Shown here piece by piece: positions 32,731-43,485 of a stretch of DNA of 64,000 nucleotides. The position numbers and the translations under genes are program-made. The notes beneath the pieces were generated by a model, which had not been told where the DNA came from, did no database searches, and saw only the letters and a list, made by a program, of their open reading frames with translations. Source of the DNA: Nyssa sinensis (Eukaryota; Streptophyta; Magnoliopsida; Cornales; Nyssaceae); NCBI GenBank assembly GCA_008638375.1, contig CM018048.1:10698040-10762039 (forward strand), read 5' to 3'. Position 1 is the first letter of the stretch. The number at the start of each line of letters is the position of its first letter.

Positions 32731-34074
32731 ATGGCAGAACTCAGAAGGTACATTACAACTGAAGACCTCATGGTACATAACAAACCAAGAGATCTTTGGA
32801 TCTCTATACAGGGTAAGGTCTATGATGTCTCAGATTGGGCCAAAGACCACCCTGGTGGTGAACTTCCATTGCTCAGTCTTGCAGGCCAAGATGTCACAGA
32901 TGCTTTCGTTGCTTACCATCCAGGCACTGCCTGGCAGTACCTTGACAAGTTCTTCATTGGGTATCACCTCAAAGACTACTCTGTCTCTGAGGCCTCTAAA
33001 GATTACCGAAAGCTTGTTTTCGAGTTCTCAAAAATGGGTTTGTTCGATAAGAAAGGCCATGGAGCTTGTATATTGCTCTGTTTCATGGCAATGCTATTTG
33101 TGGTCAGTGTGTATGGTGTTTTGTTCTCTGATAGCACTTGGGTCCATTTGCTTTGCGGTGGTTTGATGGGTTTTCTTTGGATTCAGAGCGGTTGGATTGG
33201 GCATGACTCTAGCCATTATCAGATTATGCCGACTCCCGGGCTCAACCGATTCACGCAGATCCTAGCTGGGAATTGCGTTACAGGGATTAGCATTGCTTGG
33301 TGGAAGTGGAACCACAATGCCCACCACATTGCTTGCAATAGTCTTGATTTCGATCCTGATCTTCAGCACATGCCACTCTTTGCGGTATCTTCCAAATTTT
33401 TCAACTCCCTTACATCTTACTTCTACGAGAGGAAGATGAATTTTGATTCCATTGCTAGGTTCCTAGTGAGTTACCAGCACTTGACATTCTATCCTGTTAT
33501 GTGTTTTGCTCGAATCAATTTGTTTGCACAGTCTTTGTCCTTGTTGTTATCTAAGAGAAGGGTACCCAATAGGGGCCAGGAAATTTTGGGGCTTCTTGTA
33601 TTTTGGATTTGGTATCCACTTCTGGTTTCGTGCTTGCCCAATTGGGGTGAAAGACTTATGTTTGTCATTGCAAGCTTTGGAGTTACTGGAATTCAGCATG
33701 TACAATTTTGTTTGAACCATTTCTCTACTAGTGTTTATGTCGGTCCACCTAAGGGAAATGATTGGTTTGAGAAACAAACTAGTGGGAGTCTCGATATAAT
33801 GTGCTCATCTTGGATGGATTGGTTTCATGGAGGGCTGCAATTTCAGGTTGAGCACCATTTGTTTCCGCGTTTGCCTCGATGCCATCTCAGGAAAATCTCA
33901 CCCTTTGTGAAAGAGCTTTGCAAGAAGCATAATTTGCCTTACAACATTGCGTCATTCTGGAAGGCCAATGCATTGACATTGAGGACACTAAGGACTGCAG
34001 CCTTGCAGGCTCGGGATCTCACCAATCCAGTTCCAAAGAATTTAGTCTGGGAGGCTGTTAACACTCATGGATGA
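32731..34074 (+). CDS. SLD: Sphingolipid long-chain-base delta-8 desaturase, cytochrome b5 fusion
   Basis: Intact single-exon gene, 447 aa, the usual length of plant SLD proteins. The N-terminal cytochrome b5 domain (about 8-100) binds haem through His40 (HPGG, 40-43) and His63. The desaturase domain has three histidine boxes that hold the di-iron centre: HDSSH (158-162), HNAHH (195-199) and QVEHH (372-376). Gln in place of the first His of box 3 is typical of front-end desaturases. Several hydrophobic stretches (112-132, 138-156 and around 280-330) suggest an ER membrane protein. In plants this family puts a delta-8 double bond in the long-chain base of ceramides and glucosylceramides, using electrons carried by the fused b5 domain. 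The ATG is in good context (ATCAATGGC), with no upstream in-frame ATG nearby. A delta-6 acyl desaturase of the same family cannot be excluded by sequence alone. It is the only complete enzyme gene in the window. Confidence 0.95.
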   Translation: MAELRRYITTEDLMVHNKPRDLWISIQGKVYDVSDWAKDHPGGELPLLSLAGQDVTDAFVAYHPGTAWQYLDKFFIGYHLKDYSVSEASKDYRKLVFEFSKMGLFDKKGHGACILLCFMAMLFVVSVYGVLFSDSTWVHLLCGGLMGFLWIQSGWIGHDSSHYQIMPTPGLNRFTQILAGNCVTGISIAWWKWNHNAHHIACNSLDFDPDLQHMPLFAVSSKFFNSLTSYFYERKMNFDSIARFLVSYQHLTFYPVMCFARINLFAQSLSLLLSKRRVPNRGQEILGLLVFWIWYPLLVSCLPNWGERLMFVIASFGVTGIQHVQFCLNHFSTSVYVGPPKGNDWFEKQTSGSLDIMCSSWMDWFHGGLQFQVEHHLFPRLPRCHLRKISPFVKELCKKHNLPYNIASFWKANALTLRTLRTAALQARDLTNPVPKNLVWEAVNTHG

Positions 34075-35186
34075 GTTTGAAAATCCTCTGAAGCTTCTCT
34101 ATAATTTACTGTTGTGCCTATTTGAGCTTCTCATATATATTTTGGGTATGAAAATTCTATCTCAATTCTTTTTCTGAGGGCTATAATCCTTGGTATTGTA
34201 ATGAAGCATAAACCATCTTTGTCATTGCTTGGAGTTGGAGGCATCAATTATTTTGTTTCTGATTGGCATGTTTGTGTGATCGACTCATGTTCCTTTCAGA
34301 TCATTTGCCAAACCATGAATAGATTTTTTGTGCAGTATGTTGTAATTCTTTGTCATCCTGGTTTGGTCCAACAATACAATAGCTATGATTTTAGTGGGAT
34401 GTAAACTACTGTGTTCAGCAGCAATCCATGTAAGCTTTGTAGTTCATCATGTCTTTATGGGATTCTAGGTCTCTAGTCAAAATATATATTTATTTGAGTT
34501 GGATTGAGGTTTCATTGTTGTCCAGGCCAAGATTATTGTAACATTTGATGCTTTCATTTATATATTCAAATAAAAGACGTAATATATATTTATTTGAATT
34601 GGATTGGGGTTTCATTGTTGTCCAGGCCAACAAATATTGTATATTGTAACATTTGATGCTTTTGTTTTTATTGAATTCAAAGACATGTTTGAAGATAATC
34701 TTTCTTTTTCTTAGAATTGCATCTCCTGATATGAATACTGTGCTCTCTTACTATTTTTGCGTCATAATATGATTTGTTATCAACTCTTTCTACTTTTATT
34801 TTCACAAGCAGTGCATGTGGACTGTCATTGGGTAGTTATTGTAGTAATAATTATGAAACCGTTTGTTGATTAGCTTCATCATTTCCAACTAAATAGCACT
34901 GTAGGTTTTCCAAACTTCACATAGCACCATTGGAGATTTATTTGTTAAGAGCCGTTTGCGGTACTGGAGACTTGAGGAGGTTGCAATGAGTAAAACCAGT
35001 CGGGAAAAACATGAACCTTAATAATTTGTCATACGACTTAGGATAGTGACATGAGGTGATAGTCTCATTCAATGATTTTTTTGACATTCAGTTTAATATT
35101 GATACAAATCCTACATTAGGAGTGAACTGGTATTTTGATGTCGTGCTCTTTCATAAAACTGATAAAATTGAGAGGAGATTGTATTG
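34075..35186. other. 3' UTR and downstream DNA of the desaturase gene
   Basis: Probable 3' UTR followed by intergenic DNA. It includes an AAATAAAAG polyadenylation-like signal near 34568 and a ~100-bp tandem duplication (34480-34670). No further gene is seen. Confidence 0.5.
34480..34670 (+). repeat. Tandem duplication of ~100 bp downstream of the desaturase gene
   Basis: Two direct copies, each running from ATATATATTTATTTGA through GTTTCATTGTTGTCCAGG to GTAACATTTGATGCTTT. The second has a short insertion (caaatattgtatatt). Confidence 0.85.
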
Positions 35187-35580
35187 TGTGGAAGCAATCA
35201 AACAAGTAATAAATCGATTTCAAACAAGTAAAAATAAACAAAACGCATGGAGAAGACACAAGATTTATGTAGTTCAATAAGATGTTTATGTCTACGAGTA
35301 GCGATAATCAGTTCATTATATATCAAAAAGATTACAAAAGTAAAAAAACTCCCCAAAACTCGAAACCTTAAAAAATAATATCCTTATATAACTGAGTTAC
35401 AACATAAGAAACAAAATGGGCCAAAAAACAAACCGGACCCCCGAAGCTCACATATTGCCCATTTTTCAGGTCGTCTCAAATCGTAAATGAGTTATCAAGA
35501 ATCCGAATAAATTCATGACAATCATCCAACAAATTGACAGGTTGAAATTTGAAAACGGTAGTGGATATTTTCTTTGTTAG
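35187..35580 (-). repeat. Truncated copia LTR, family X, left copy
   Basis: About 370 bp (35207-35580) closely match 49282-49650. On the minus strand it ends TTACTTGTTTGATTGCTTCCACA, and it carries TCTTGTGTCTTCTCCATGCG, both like 3' parts of copia LTRs. The other end is cut off where element Z begins. Confidence 0.65.
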
Positions 35581-35584
35581 TGTT

Positions 35585-37514
35585 TGTTGGGAAAAGTGGG
35601 TTTTTGAGCATAATAATTAGCTATTTTTGAGCTAAAATTAAAGTGGATCTCACATATTAATTTCGGTGGGTCCATATGAAAATGTGTTCTCCTCTATGAG
35701 GAGATTAAGATCATATATTGGGCTGCTCAAAACTATTAAAGGGTGAATGAGAAATTGCCTCCAAACATCACAACTTGGAAATGGTAACAAAAGCTTGAAA
35801 CTTGTGAAAAACTTGTGTCTCACATAGGATGAGAACAAGTCTTTTAAAAAGTATATATACAATTACTTTAAAGGAAGGTTTGGGCCCTAAGGGGCACTCA
35901 AGTTTTGTGGACGGGAGAGGACTTAGCACATAATTGCTTCACCACACGCATGCACCATCGCCACGGGTCCGGTCGAGTTAGGTTTGGGTATTGGCCCGCT
36001 ATGTATATATTTTTTTGGAAAAAATTTATTTGAATAATTTTTTAAAACGTTGTCGTTTCTGTTATTATTAGAAACAGTTCAAAACGTTGTCGTTTACTTA
36101 CCAGATTAATTAATTCCAATGCTGTCGTTTTGCCATTGCGTTTGGTATTGGTTTAAATCCAAAAAATGACGTCGTTTTACAATTAAACTTTTGGTTTGAA
36201 TTTTGACTGAATCGTCTTCTTCCTTACTGCTGTTCATTGAACATTTGCGACTATAAGCCTTCGTGTCTGTATCAAACAGACACGAATGCTTTATATAAAC
36301 ACCACCTATGCACATACATTCATCGCATCGAATTCATTACATTTTTTGTGCGTTCATGCAGTTTGAGAGAGTTCTAAAACGTAAGTCTGGTTCACTGTAC
36401 GCAGAGACTGCAATACTTTTTCTCTGTGTGAGAGCACTTCATCTTGGGAAGTAGACGTCTATTCAATCGTAAGCACCAAGTACGAAGGCGTATTCTGTCT
36501 TAAGGAGATGGCATCAAATGCTAGACTTCGTCTATTCCAGAAACCTATAAGTTTCTTTCATTTATGTTTTTTCCTTTTGGTCAAATTTGTATACTGTTTC
36601 TAAATAGTAATTTGTTTCTGATTTTTAATTCTAGAAATAGTTCAAAACATTGTCGTTTAGTTACCAGATTAATTAATTTCAATGCTGTCATTTTGCGATT
36701 GCGTTTGGTTTTGGTTTAAATCTAAAAAACTACATCATTTTGCGATTAAACATTTGGTTTAAATTTTGACTGAATCGTCTTCTCCCCTACGGCTGTTCAT
36801 TGAACATTTGCGACTGTAAGCTTTCGTGTCTGTACCAAACAAACACGAATGTTTTATATAAACACCAACTATGCACCTACATTAATTTGCATTGAATTCA
36901 TTACATTTTCTGTGAATTCATACAGTTTGAGAGAGTTTTGAAACATAAGTCTGGTTCAGTGTACGTAGAGACCGTAATGCTTTTTCTTTGTGTGAGACCA
37001 CTTCATCCTAGGAGGCAGACGTCCATTCAATCGTAAGCATCAAGTATGAGGGCGTATTCTGTCTTAAGGAGATAGCGTCAAATGCTAAACTTGGTCTATT
37101 CCAAAAACCTATAAGTTTCTTCCATTTCTGTTTTTTCCTTTTGGTCAAATTTGTATCCTATTTCTAAACAGTAATTTGTTTCTGGTTTTTAATTCTAGAA
37201 TCATAACTTAGTATTTTAAAATCTTAGAACATAATTAGTTTTTTTTTTCTTGTTCTTTGTAAATTCAGGTTCTGTATTTGTAAAATACAAAAAAATAATT
37301 CTGTATTTACATAATACAGAAAACAAGTTCTTTTTTTTTTTTATTACTCTATTGCTAAAATAAAACGGATTTTATAAATACTGATTAACAATCTTAAGAG
37401 AGAATAGTATTCCAAATCAGTTTTATTTTTCTAGATGTTTTATTTTTTGTTTTAGTTTGCAGTATTCTTTACTTCACAATACTATACTTCTGATTTACAA
37501 ATTTTAATTAGTGA
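35585..37514 (+). repeat. 5' LTR of element Z, enlarged by internal duplication (~1.93 kb)
   Basis: Starts TGTTGGGAAAAGTGGG. A segment of about 563 bp is present twice in tandem: one copy from 36071 (GAAACAGTTCAAAACGTTG) and one from 36634 (GAAATAGTTCAAAACATTG). Both include CTTCGTGTCTGTA-CAAAC and TTTATATAAACACCA, a probable core promoter. The 3' LTR lacks the first half of this segment. The end is set at the last base shared with the 3' LTR (...AATTAGTGA). No standard primer-binding site is recognisable after it. Confidence 0.75.
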
Positions 37515-37539
37515 AAAAATTTGTACTCTAGTTTTTTTA

Positions 37540-38384
37540 ATGGCAACTGAAACAACCTCAAATCCTACTACTATTGTTGTGCCGCATGCACTTGTAAAGC
37601 ACTAGTTCTTGTGAACCATAATGAGAAACCAGAGAAATTTAATGGGGTTGATTTCAAGAAATGGCAGCAAAAGACGTTGTTTTATCTCACTATTCTTTAT
37701 TTGACTTGATTCCTTCATGAAGATACACCTGTTTTGAGAGAGAATGAGACTAATAAGCAAGTGGTCGCCGCAGTCGATGCTTGGAAGCATGCTGACTTCC
37801 TCTACCGAAAATATGTCTTTAATGGCTTGGATAATACATTATATAATGTGTATAGTCCAATCAAGACTACAAGGGAGTTATGGGACTCTCTTGACAGAAA
37901 GTATAAAATAGAAGATGCCAGCATGAAAAAGTTCGTGGTAGGCAGATTCCTAGACTACAAAATGATTGATTCTAAGAAGGTGATTAATCAAGTTCAAGAT
38001 TTTCAAGTTATCTTGCATGACATTCAAGTAGAAGGCATGTCCCTACGTGAATCATTCCAAATGGCTGCGATCATTGAAAAGTTGCCACCTTTTTGGAAAG
38101 AATCCAAGAGTTACCTAAAGCATAAGTGAAAGGACATGCAGTTTGAAGACTTGATTGTGAGATTAAGGATTGAAGAAGACAATCGTACTTCTGAAAAGAA
38201 AGCAGAGAAATCTATTATGCAAGCTAAGGCAAACGTGGTGGAACAAAGTCAAACCTTTCACAACAAGAAAAGGAAGCATTCTGACATTAGTGCTAAACAA
38301 GGGCCCAAAAGTAATGACAATAAAACGTTTAAGGGCAAATGTTACATATGTGACAAACTAGGCCATCGTGCAAAAGATTGTTAG
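37540..38384 (+). pseudogene. gag of element Z with zinc knuckle
   Basis: Starts at ATG 37540 (MATETTSNPTTIVV) but meets a stop within ~70 bp and shifts frame. The main part (37734-38129) has ELWDSLDRKYKIEDASMKKF and RFLDYKMIDSKKV, typical of copia gag. After another stop the basic tail ends in a CCHC zinc knuckle CYICDKLGHRAKDC (38340-38381), which binds RNA, followed by a stop. Confidence 0.85.
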
Positions 38385-39402
38385 CAAGAAACAAAGCCAA
38401 GAGAATCCTAACAAGAGGCAAACACAGGCCAACATAACCGAAGTGGAAAATTTTTCAACTGATGTGTCTAAAATGAGTCTTTTGGCTATGGTTTCCGAAG
38501 TCAACTTCATTGGAAGAAATACCAAAGAATGGTAGGTGGACACTGGGGCTACTCACCATGTTTTTTCTGATAAGAAGATGTTCTCATCATATCATGCTAT
38601 AGAGAATGGAGAACAACTTTTTATGGGCAACTCCTCAACTTTCAAGGTTGAAGGTCAAGGACAAGGACAGATGGTATTGAAGATGACATCTGGAAAAGAG
38701 CTTACCCTCAATAATGTGCTGCATGTGCCTGATATCCAAAAGAACTTGGTGTTTGGATCATTGTTGACCAAAAAAGATTCAAATTGGTGTTTGTGTTTGA
38801 TAAATTTGTCCTTACCAAAAATGGGATGTATGTGGGTAAGGGATATATGAGCGATGGGCTCTTTAAGATGAATGTAATGACTGTTGTACCTATTATTAAT
38901 AATAATAAGAACACAACTTCTATTTATATGCTTGAGTCTTCAAATTTGTGGCATGATAGACTAGGACATGTTAATTTTGATACATTGCGTAGATTAGTTA
39001 ATATGGAATGTTTGCCTAAAATAGAATTTGATTCAAATCATAAATGTGAGACTTGTGTAAAAACAAAGCTTACAAGAACTTTCTTTCAATCAATTGAAAG
39101 AAGTAGTGAACCTCTAGAGTTAATACATTCAGATATTTGTGATTTAAAATTTATTCAAACTAGAGGTAGTAAGAAATATTTTCTTACTTTTATTGATGAT
39201 TGCATAAGATATTATTATGTTTACTTGTTGAGAAGTAAAGATGAGGCATTGAAAATGTTTAAACATTACAAGAATAAGGTTGAGACTCAACTTGATAAAA
39301 AGATCAAGATATTGAGAAGTGATAGAGGTGGTGAATATGAAACACCTTTTGGTGAATTTTGTTTACAACATGGTATTATATACCAAACAACTGTACCCTA
39401 TT
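38385..39402 (+). pseudogene. Protease and N-terminal integrase of element Z
   Basis: Protease active site VDTGATHHV begins at 38536, just after an in-frame stop that replaces the usual Tyr. FKVEGQGQG and [15 protein letters not shown] follow. Integrase has the zinc-binding HDRLGHVN...CETC, then HSDICD (first catalytic Asp), FLTFIDDC and SDRGGEYE (second Asp). The frame 38784-39402 runs to QTTVPY, where a solo LTR enters. Confidence 0.88.
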
Positions 39403-40894
39403 TGTCACGACCCGTAACCCACCCTCTACGGACTAGCAGACTGCAACCATCCGACCCAGTCCTTTTGTCGAATCGGACCTGTTCATCCTGTTACACTATC
39501 ATCAGTGTCATTAACATGTAACCATATCATCATCATATATAAACATAGCGGAAGACAATAAAGTAAAAGGGTTATATGTACATGTCAGTCAGTTAATACA
39601 AAAGTACAACATATAAAATTTCTAAGTCATTATCTCGTCCCCAGGACGTGAATACACGAGAATGTTACAAGATTGTACTACTATTACCGTTACTTGTAAA
39701 AAATTTCTAACCTATAGCTACAGTCTCCTATTGTTTGTTCTCTGTATCAGTCCCCGAAAACAACATGAAATTTGGAGTGAGCTAAACTAAGCTCAATAAG
39801 TAAGTCCCCTGCTCTGCCATGTGTACAAGATCTGAAAAGAAACTGAATAACAAGGATATGATAGTCAGTCAATATCATATAACAATCATAGCTCACCAAT
39901 GAATATCAAATGATCAAAGATACAGATGATAGTCGAAACAACAATCATAGCTTGTCAATGAATATCAATGATCAAGAATATAGCTGATAATCAAAGAGGA
40001 TCTAGTCTGAATAACAATATCATATGCTACAGACAAAAGCTGGCAAATACATTATCACAATAAGTACTCCAATAATCTGTGCAACTGCCTGATCATTCAT
40101 ACAAGAACATGATCATACAATGAATCCCAATAAATAGATAATAATGTCAAAACTGGTGGATACAATAAACTACGGGGCCCGGCTACCCCCTACGTGCATA
40201 AGCATCGAGCTCAATGATGTAATAGTGTCCTCCAGGACTACTGTCATGCACTCTGTCTCGACATAGCCTTGATGAAAACTGGTCCCCATACTCGGGACAA
40301 GACCTCGTACTTGGGTCATACTATGCATCCAGATGGAGTTTGTGACTAAGCACAAAATCGGCACTGATGAATATCAAGATCATGCTATTCTTCATGGATA
40401 AGAATGTGGATCATAACTGGTTCAAGGAAACATAATATAACTATAACTTTTCAAGGCTATGTTACCGGACTTCCGAGAACAATAACTACTAGCCCTTCTT
40501 GGCCCTTCGTACAAGTGTACAAAATGGTCCTTTGCATAAATGTACAAGAACTCATGATCAAGATATAGAATCATCAATAAATATGGAACTCAAAAGTAAG
40601 ATACAACATCATAGCTAAGCTATTCCACTGATAAGCAAAATCACATAAGTGGAATCATAAAGGATCTGATATGATAATAAAGAGCACAAGTGCGTATAGA
40701 AAGAACTGTGACATGGCTGAGAATGTACTACATGCATAGATCGGATATTACTTACCCTTTACTAGTTCTTGGAAATCAAGCTACTTTTCCTTTCCTACTA
40801 CTCAACGTTGATTTCCTTCTCTTTCCCTTTAGACGGTCCTGTCATTCAGAAAATACAACTCAGTCTATAGCCATAATTAGTCTATGCTATGTAT

Positions 40895-40930
<36 letters not shown>

Positions 40931-42785
40931 TGGCTATAAGTATTTTATTTCCTAATTTGGACCTTGTCATTGTGTCCAGAATATCGAATAAAATTAGTTT
41001 AGGCTTTTACGGATCTTAATTTGGACGCTTGGATTGAAAAGGGCAAAATGGTCATTTTGTACTTTTACGTGTCTTTTATTCTCGGGACCTATTTTCATAA
41101 TTTTGACTTTACCATTGAGTTTTGAATGCCCAAGATAATAAAAATTGACTATTCATTTGTCTCGTTTGGAGTCCGTTTGACCCGCATTTGACTTAGGGGT
41201 AATTTAGTACTTTCTTTATTTAAATATTATTAAATTAATATTAAATTCATTTACTGTTGGGCCTCAGTGTAATTTTTCATAACTTTTTGTGTCTAATCTT
41301 AACTTTCTAAATTTTGGGGTGTAACTATAATTTTAGAATTTTCTTATTCTAATTGAGAATAGCCAAATAGTGGCTTATTTCAAAAATTGGAATAAGGCTA
41401 TCCTTGTTTCCCTTTATTCCAATTTTTGATTACTATCCCTGCGCCCAAACAACCCCAAATTCCATTTTCAAATTCAATTTAACCATAACCCATACGTTGT
41501 CGTTTTAGGTTATTCAGAACTGCGGGTGGGTCGGGTTTGACCCGAACTCGACCCAGGACCCTAACTCGAACCTTAATGAGCTTGTCTTCTCCAGCGACCA
41601 ACAGTGACCTTTTTTCGGTGATGGCCAAACTTTTCCGGTCACTTTCAGACTTAAATTGAATGCTATTTTCATCCAAATTCTTTAAGGATTCAAACCCTAA
41701 GTTTATTTTTTCATTTTGATCATCAAACCTCTACGAAATGGAAATCAAACCCCAACTCTAGCCACTGCTCGTTTTTCCAGCCACTTGAATTTTTTTTTCT
41801 TCTATTTCATGCAATTTGGTCCTTTGTTTTTACTTCAATTCATTTCAGACCTCAATTAAAAATCATGTTGGACACTTCTACATCATTTGAACTAAGAAAT
41901 ACACATAAAATGACAAATATCTAATTCTTGCACCATAACCTGCAACTCAAGTTTTCTAACTCATTTTTGCATGTTTTTCCGTGATTCTTTTTGTATTTAA
42001 AAGCTTAAGTCATGCTTAACACTACCCTATAATTAAATTAAACAAACCTTATAAATTCAAAAAACTGCCACGAAAATTTACGTACAAATTTTTTTGAGTT
42101 TTCTTATCTGTCGCAGCTTCTCCTTTACTTCTCGTTCCTTTATTCTTCTTCTATTCTTTTCTTCCTTTGTTTATAAAGCTCACTTGGACATTTGGTTTGT
42201 TTCATCTTCATTTTTATATTTGTTTATAAATTGAAGACACCACACACGCACACACAACTGTTTCAGCCTCTATTCCTTCTCTCTCTTCTTCTTCTGCTCT
42301 CTTCTAAAGTCTTCCACTGCATTCTCTTAGATTCTACTCTTTTCTACTTCTTTCCAACCTCTTCTACTACTTTCTTTTATTTTTTTTTCTTTTTTGATTA
42401 CATTAATATAGATATATATATATATATCTATCATCCGTATATATATGACACATAGATATACATTTCATTATACATATAGATATATACCTAATTTAATATA
42501 AAATGTAATTACATATATCTATGTATATTTATATACATCTATATGTATACACACTCACGTATCATTTACATGCACATTTTTTTGTAACATCGGGCTTCCG
42601 ATACGGCGGCCCTCGGGATACTCGGGATTGCCTGTAACTCACATCTGTGCACCGTATACTAAACATGTCATTCAAATGTACATCTGATTTTATTTACGTA
42701 ATAATTTGGCTTACATTCGGGGTTACATGTTTTGGCCCGGTCCAACCTGGGTCAAATATCGTCTAACTTGGGTCGGGATATTACA
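39403..42785. repeat. Solo LTR, family S3 (3383 bp)
   Basis: Starts TGTCACGACCCG, ends GGTCGGGATATTACA and is flanked by a perfect 5-bp duplication CTATT (39398-39402, 42786-42790). Removing it restores TVPYSPQQNGI in integrase. Orientation is uncertain because both ends resemble LTR starts. It holds a (TA)n tract at about 40897-40928 and CT-rich and TA-rich stretches near 42240-42540. No coding region is recognised. Confidence 0.9.
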
Positions 42786-42790
42786 CTATT

Positions 42791-43480
42791 CACCCCAGCA
42801 AAATGGAATTGTTGAACAAAAAAATAGAACTTTAAAAGAAATGATGAATACATTGCTATTAAGTTCTGGATTACCTCAAAATTTGTAGGGGGAAGGGGAG
42901 GGGGAGGGAAGCAATTCTTTTCGCAAACTATATTCTCAATTGAATACCTCAAAAGAAAACCAATAAGTCCCCATACGAGTTATAAAAAAGTCGAAGACCT
43001 TCTTACAAATATTTAAAAGTATGGGGGTGTGTGGAAAAAGTAGAGGTTCCTATACCTAAAAAAGTTAAAATAGAACCAAATATAGTTGATTGTGTTTTCA
43101 TAGGATATGCACATAATAGTACAACATATCGATTTCTGATTCATAAATTGTAAATTCCTGATATGCATGTTAATATTATTATTGAGTTAAGGAATGCATC
43201 GTTCTTTGAACATGTATTTCCTCACAAATCAACACAAGAGTCGAGTTCAAATAAAAGAACTCATGACACTGGAATAGGTAGTAATCAAGACCAACAAGAT
43301 GATGATGAACCTAGATGAAGCAAAAGGACTAGAACTTCAAAATATTTTGGTCCAGACTTTCTAACGTATTTGTTAGAAGATGAGCCTCAAAGCTTTAAAG
43401 AAGTAATGTTGAGTCTTGAAGCTCTTTATTAGAAAGAGGTTATAAACAACGAAATAAAATTCATTCTACAAAATCATATG
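42791..43480 (+). pseudogene. C-terminal integrase and linker of element Z
   Basis: SPQQNGIVEQKNRTLKEMMN contains the third catalytic acid (Glu of VEQKN). After a stop near 42886 and a G-rich insertion, PSYKYLKVWGC and DCVFIGYAHNSTTYRF follow, ending in LQNHMW where the next solo LTR enters. Frame-broken. Confidence 0.85.
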
Positions 43481-43485
43481 TGGGA

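Noticed and set aside
34201..34404. Small frame after the desaturase stop
   Set aside because: AT-rich 3' region, no recognisable protein features; more likely UTR.
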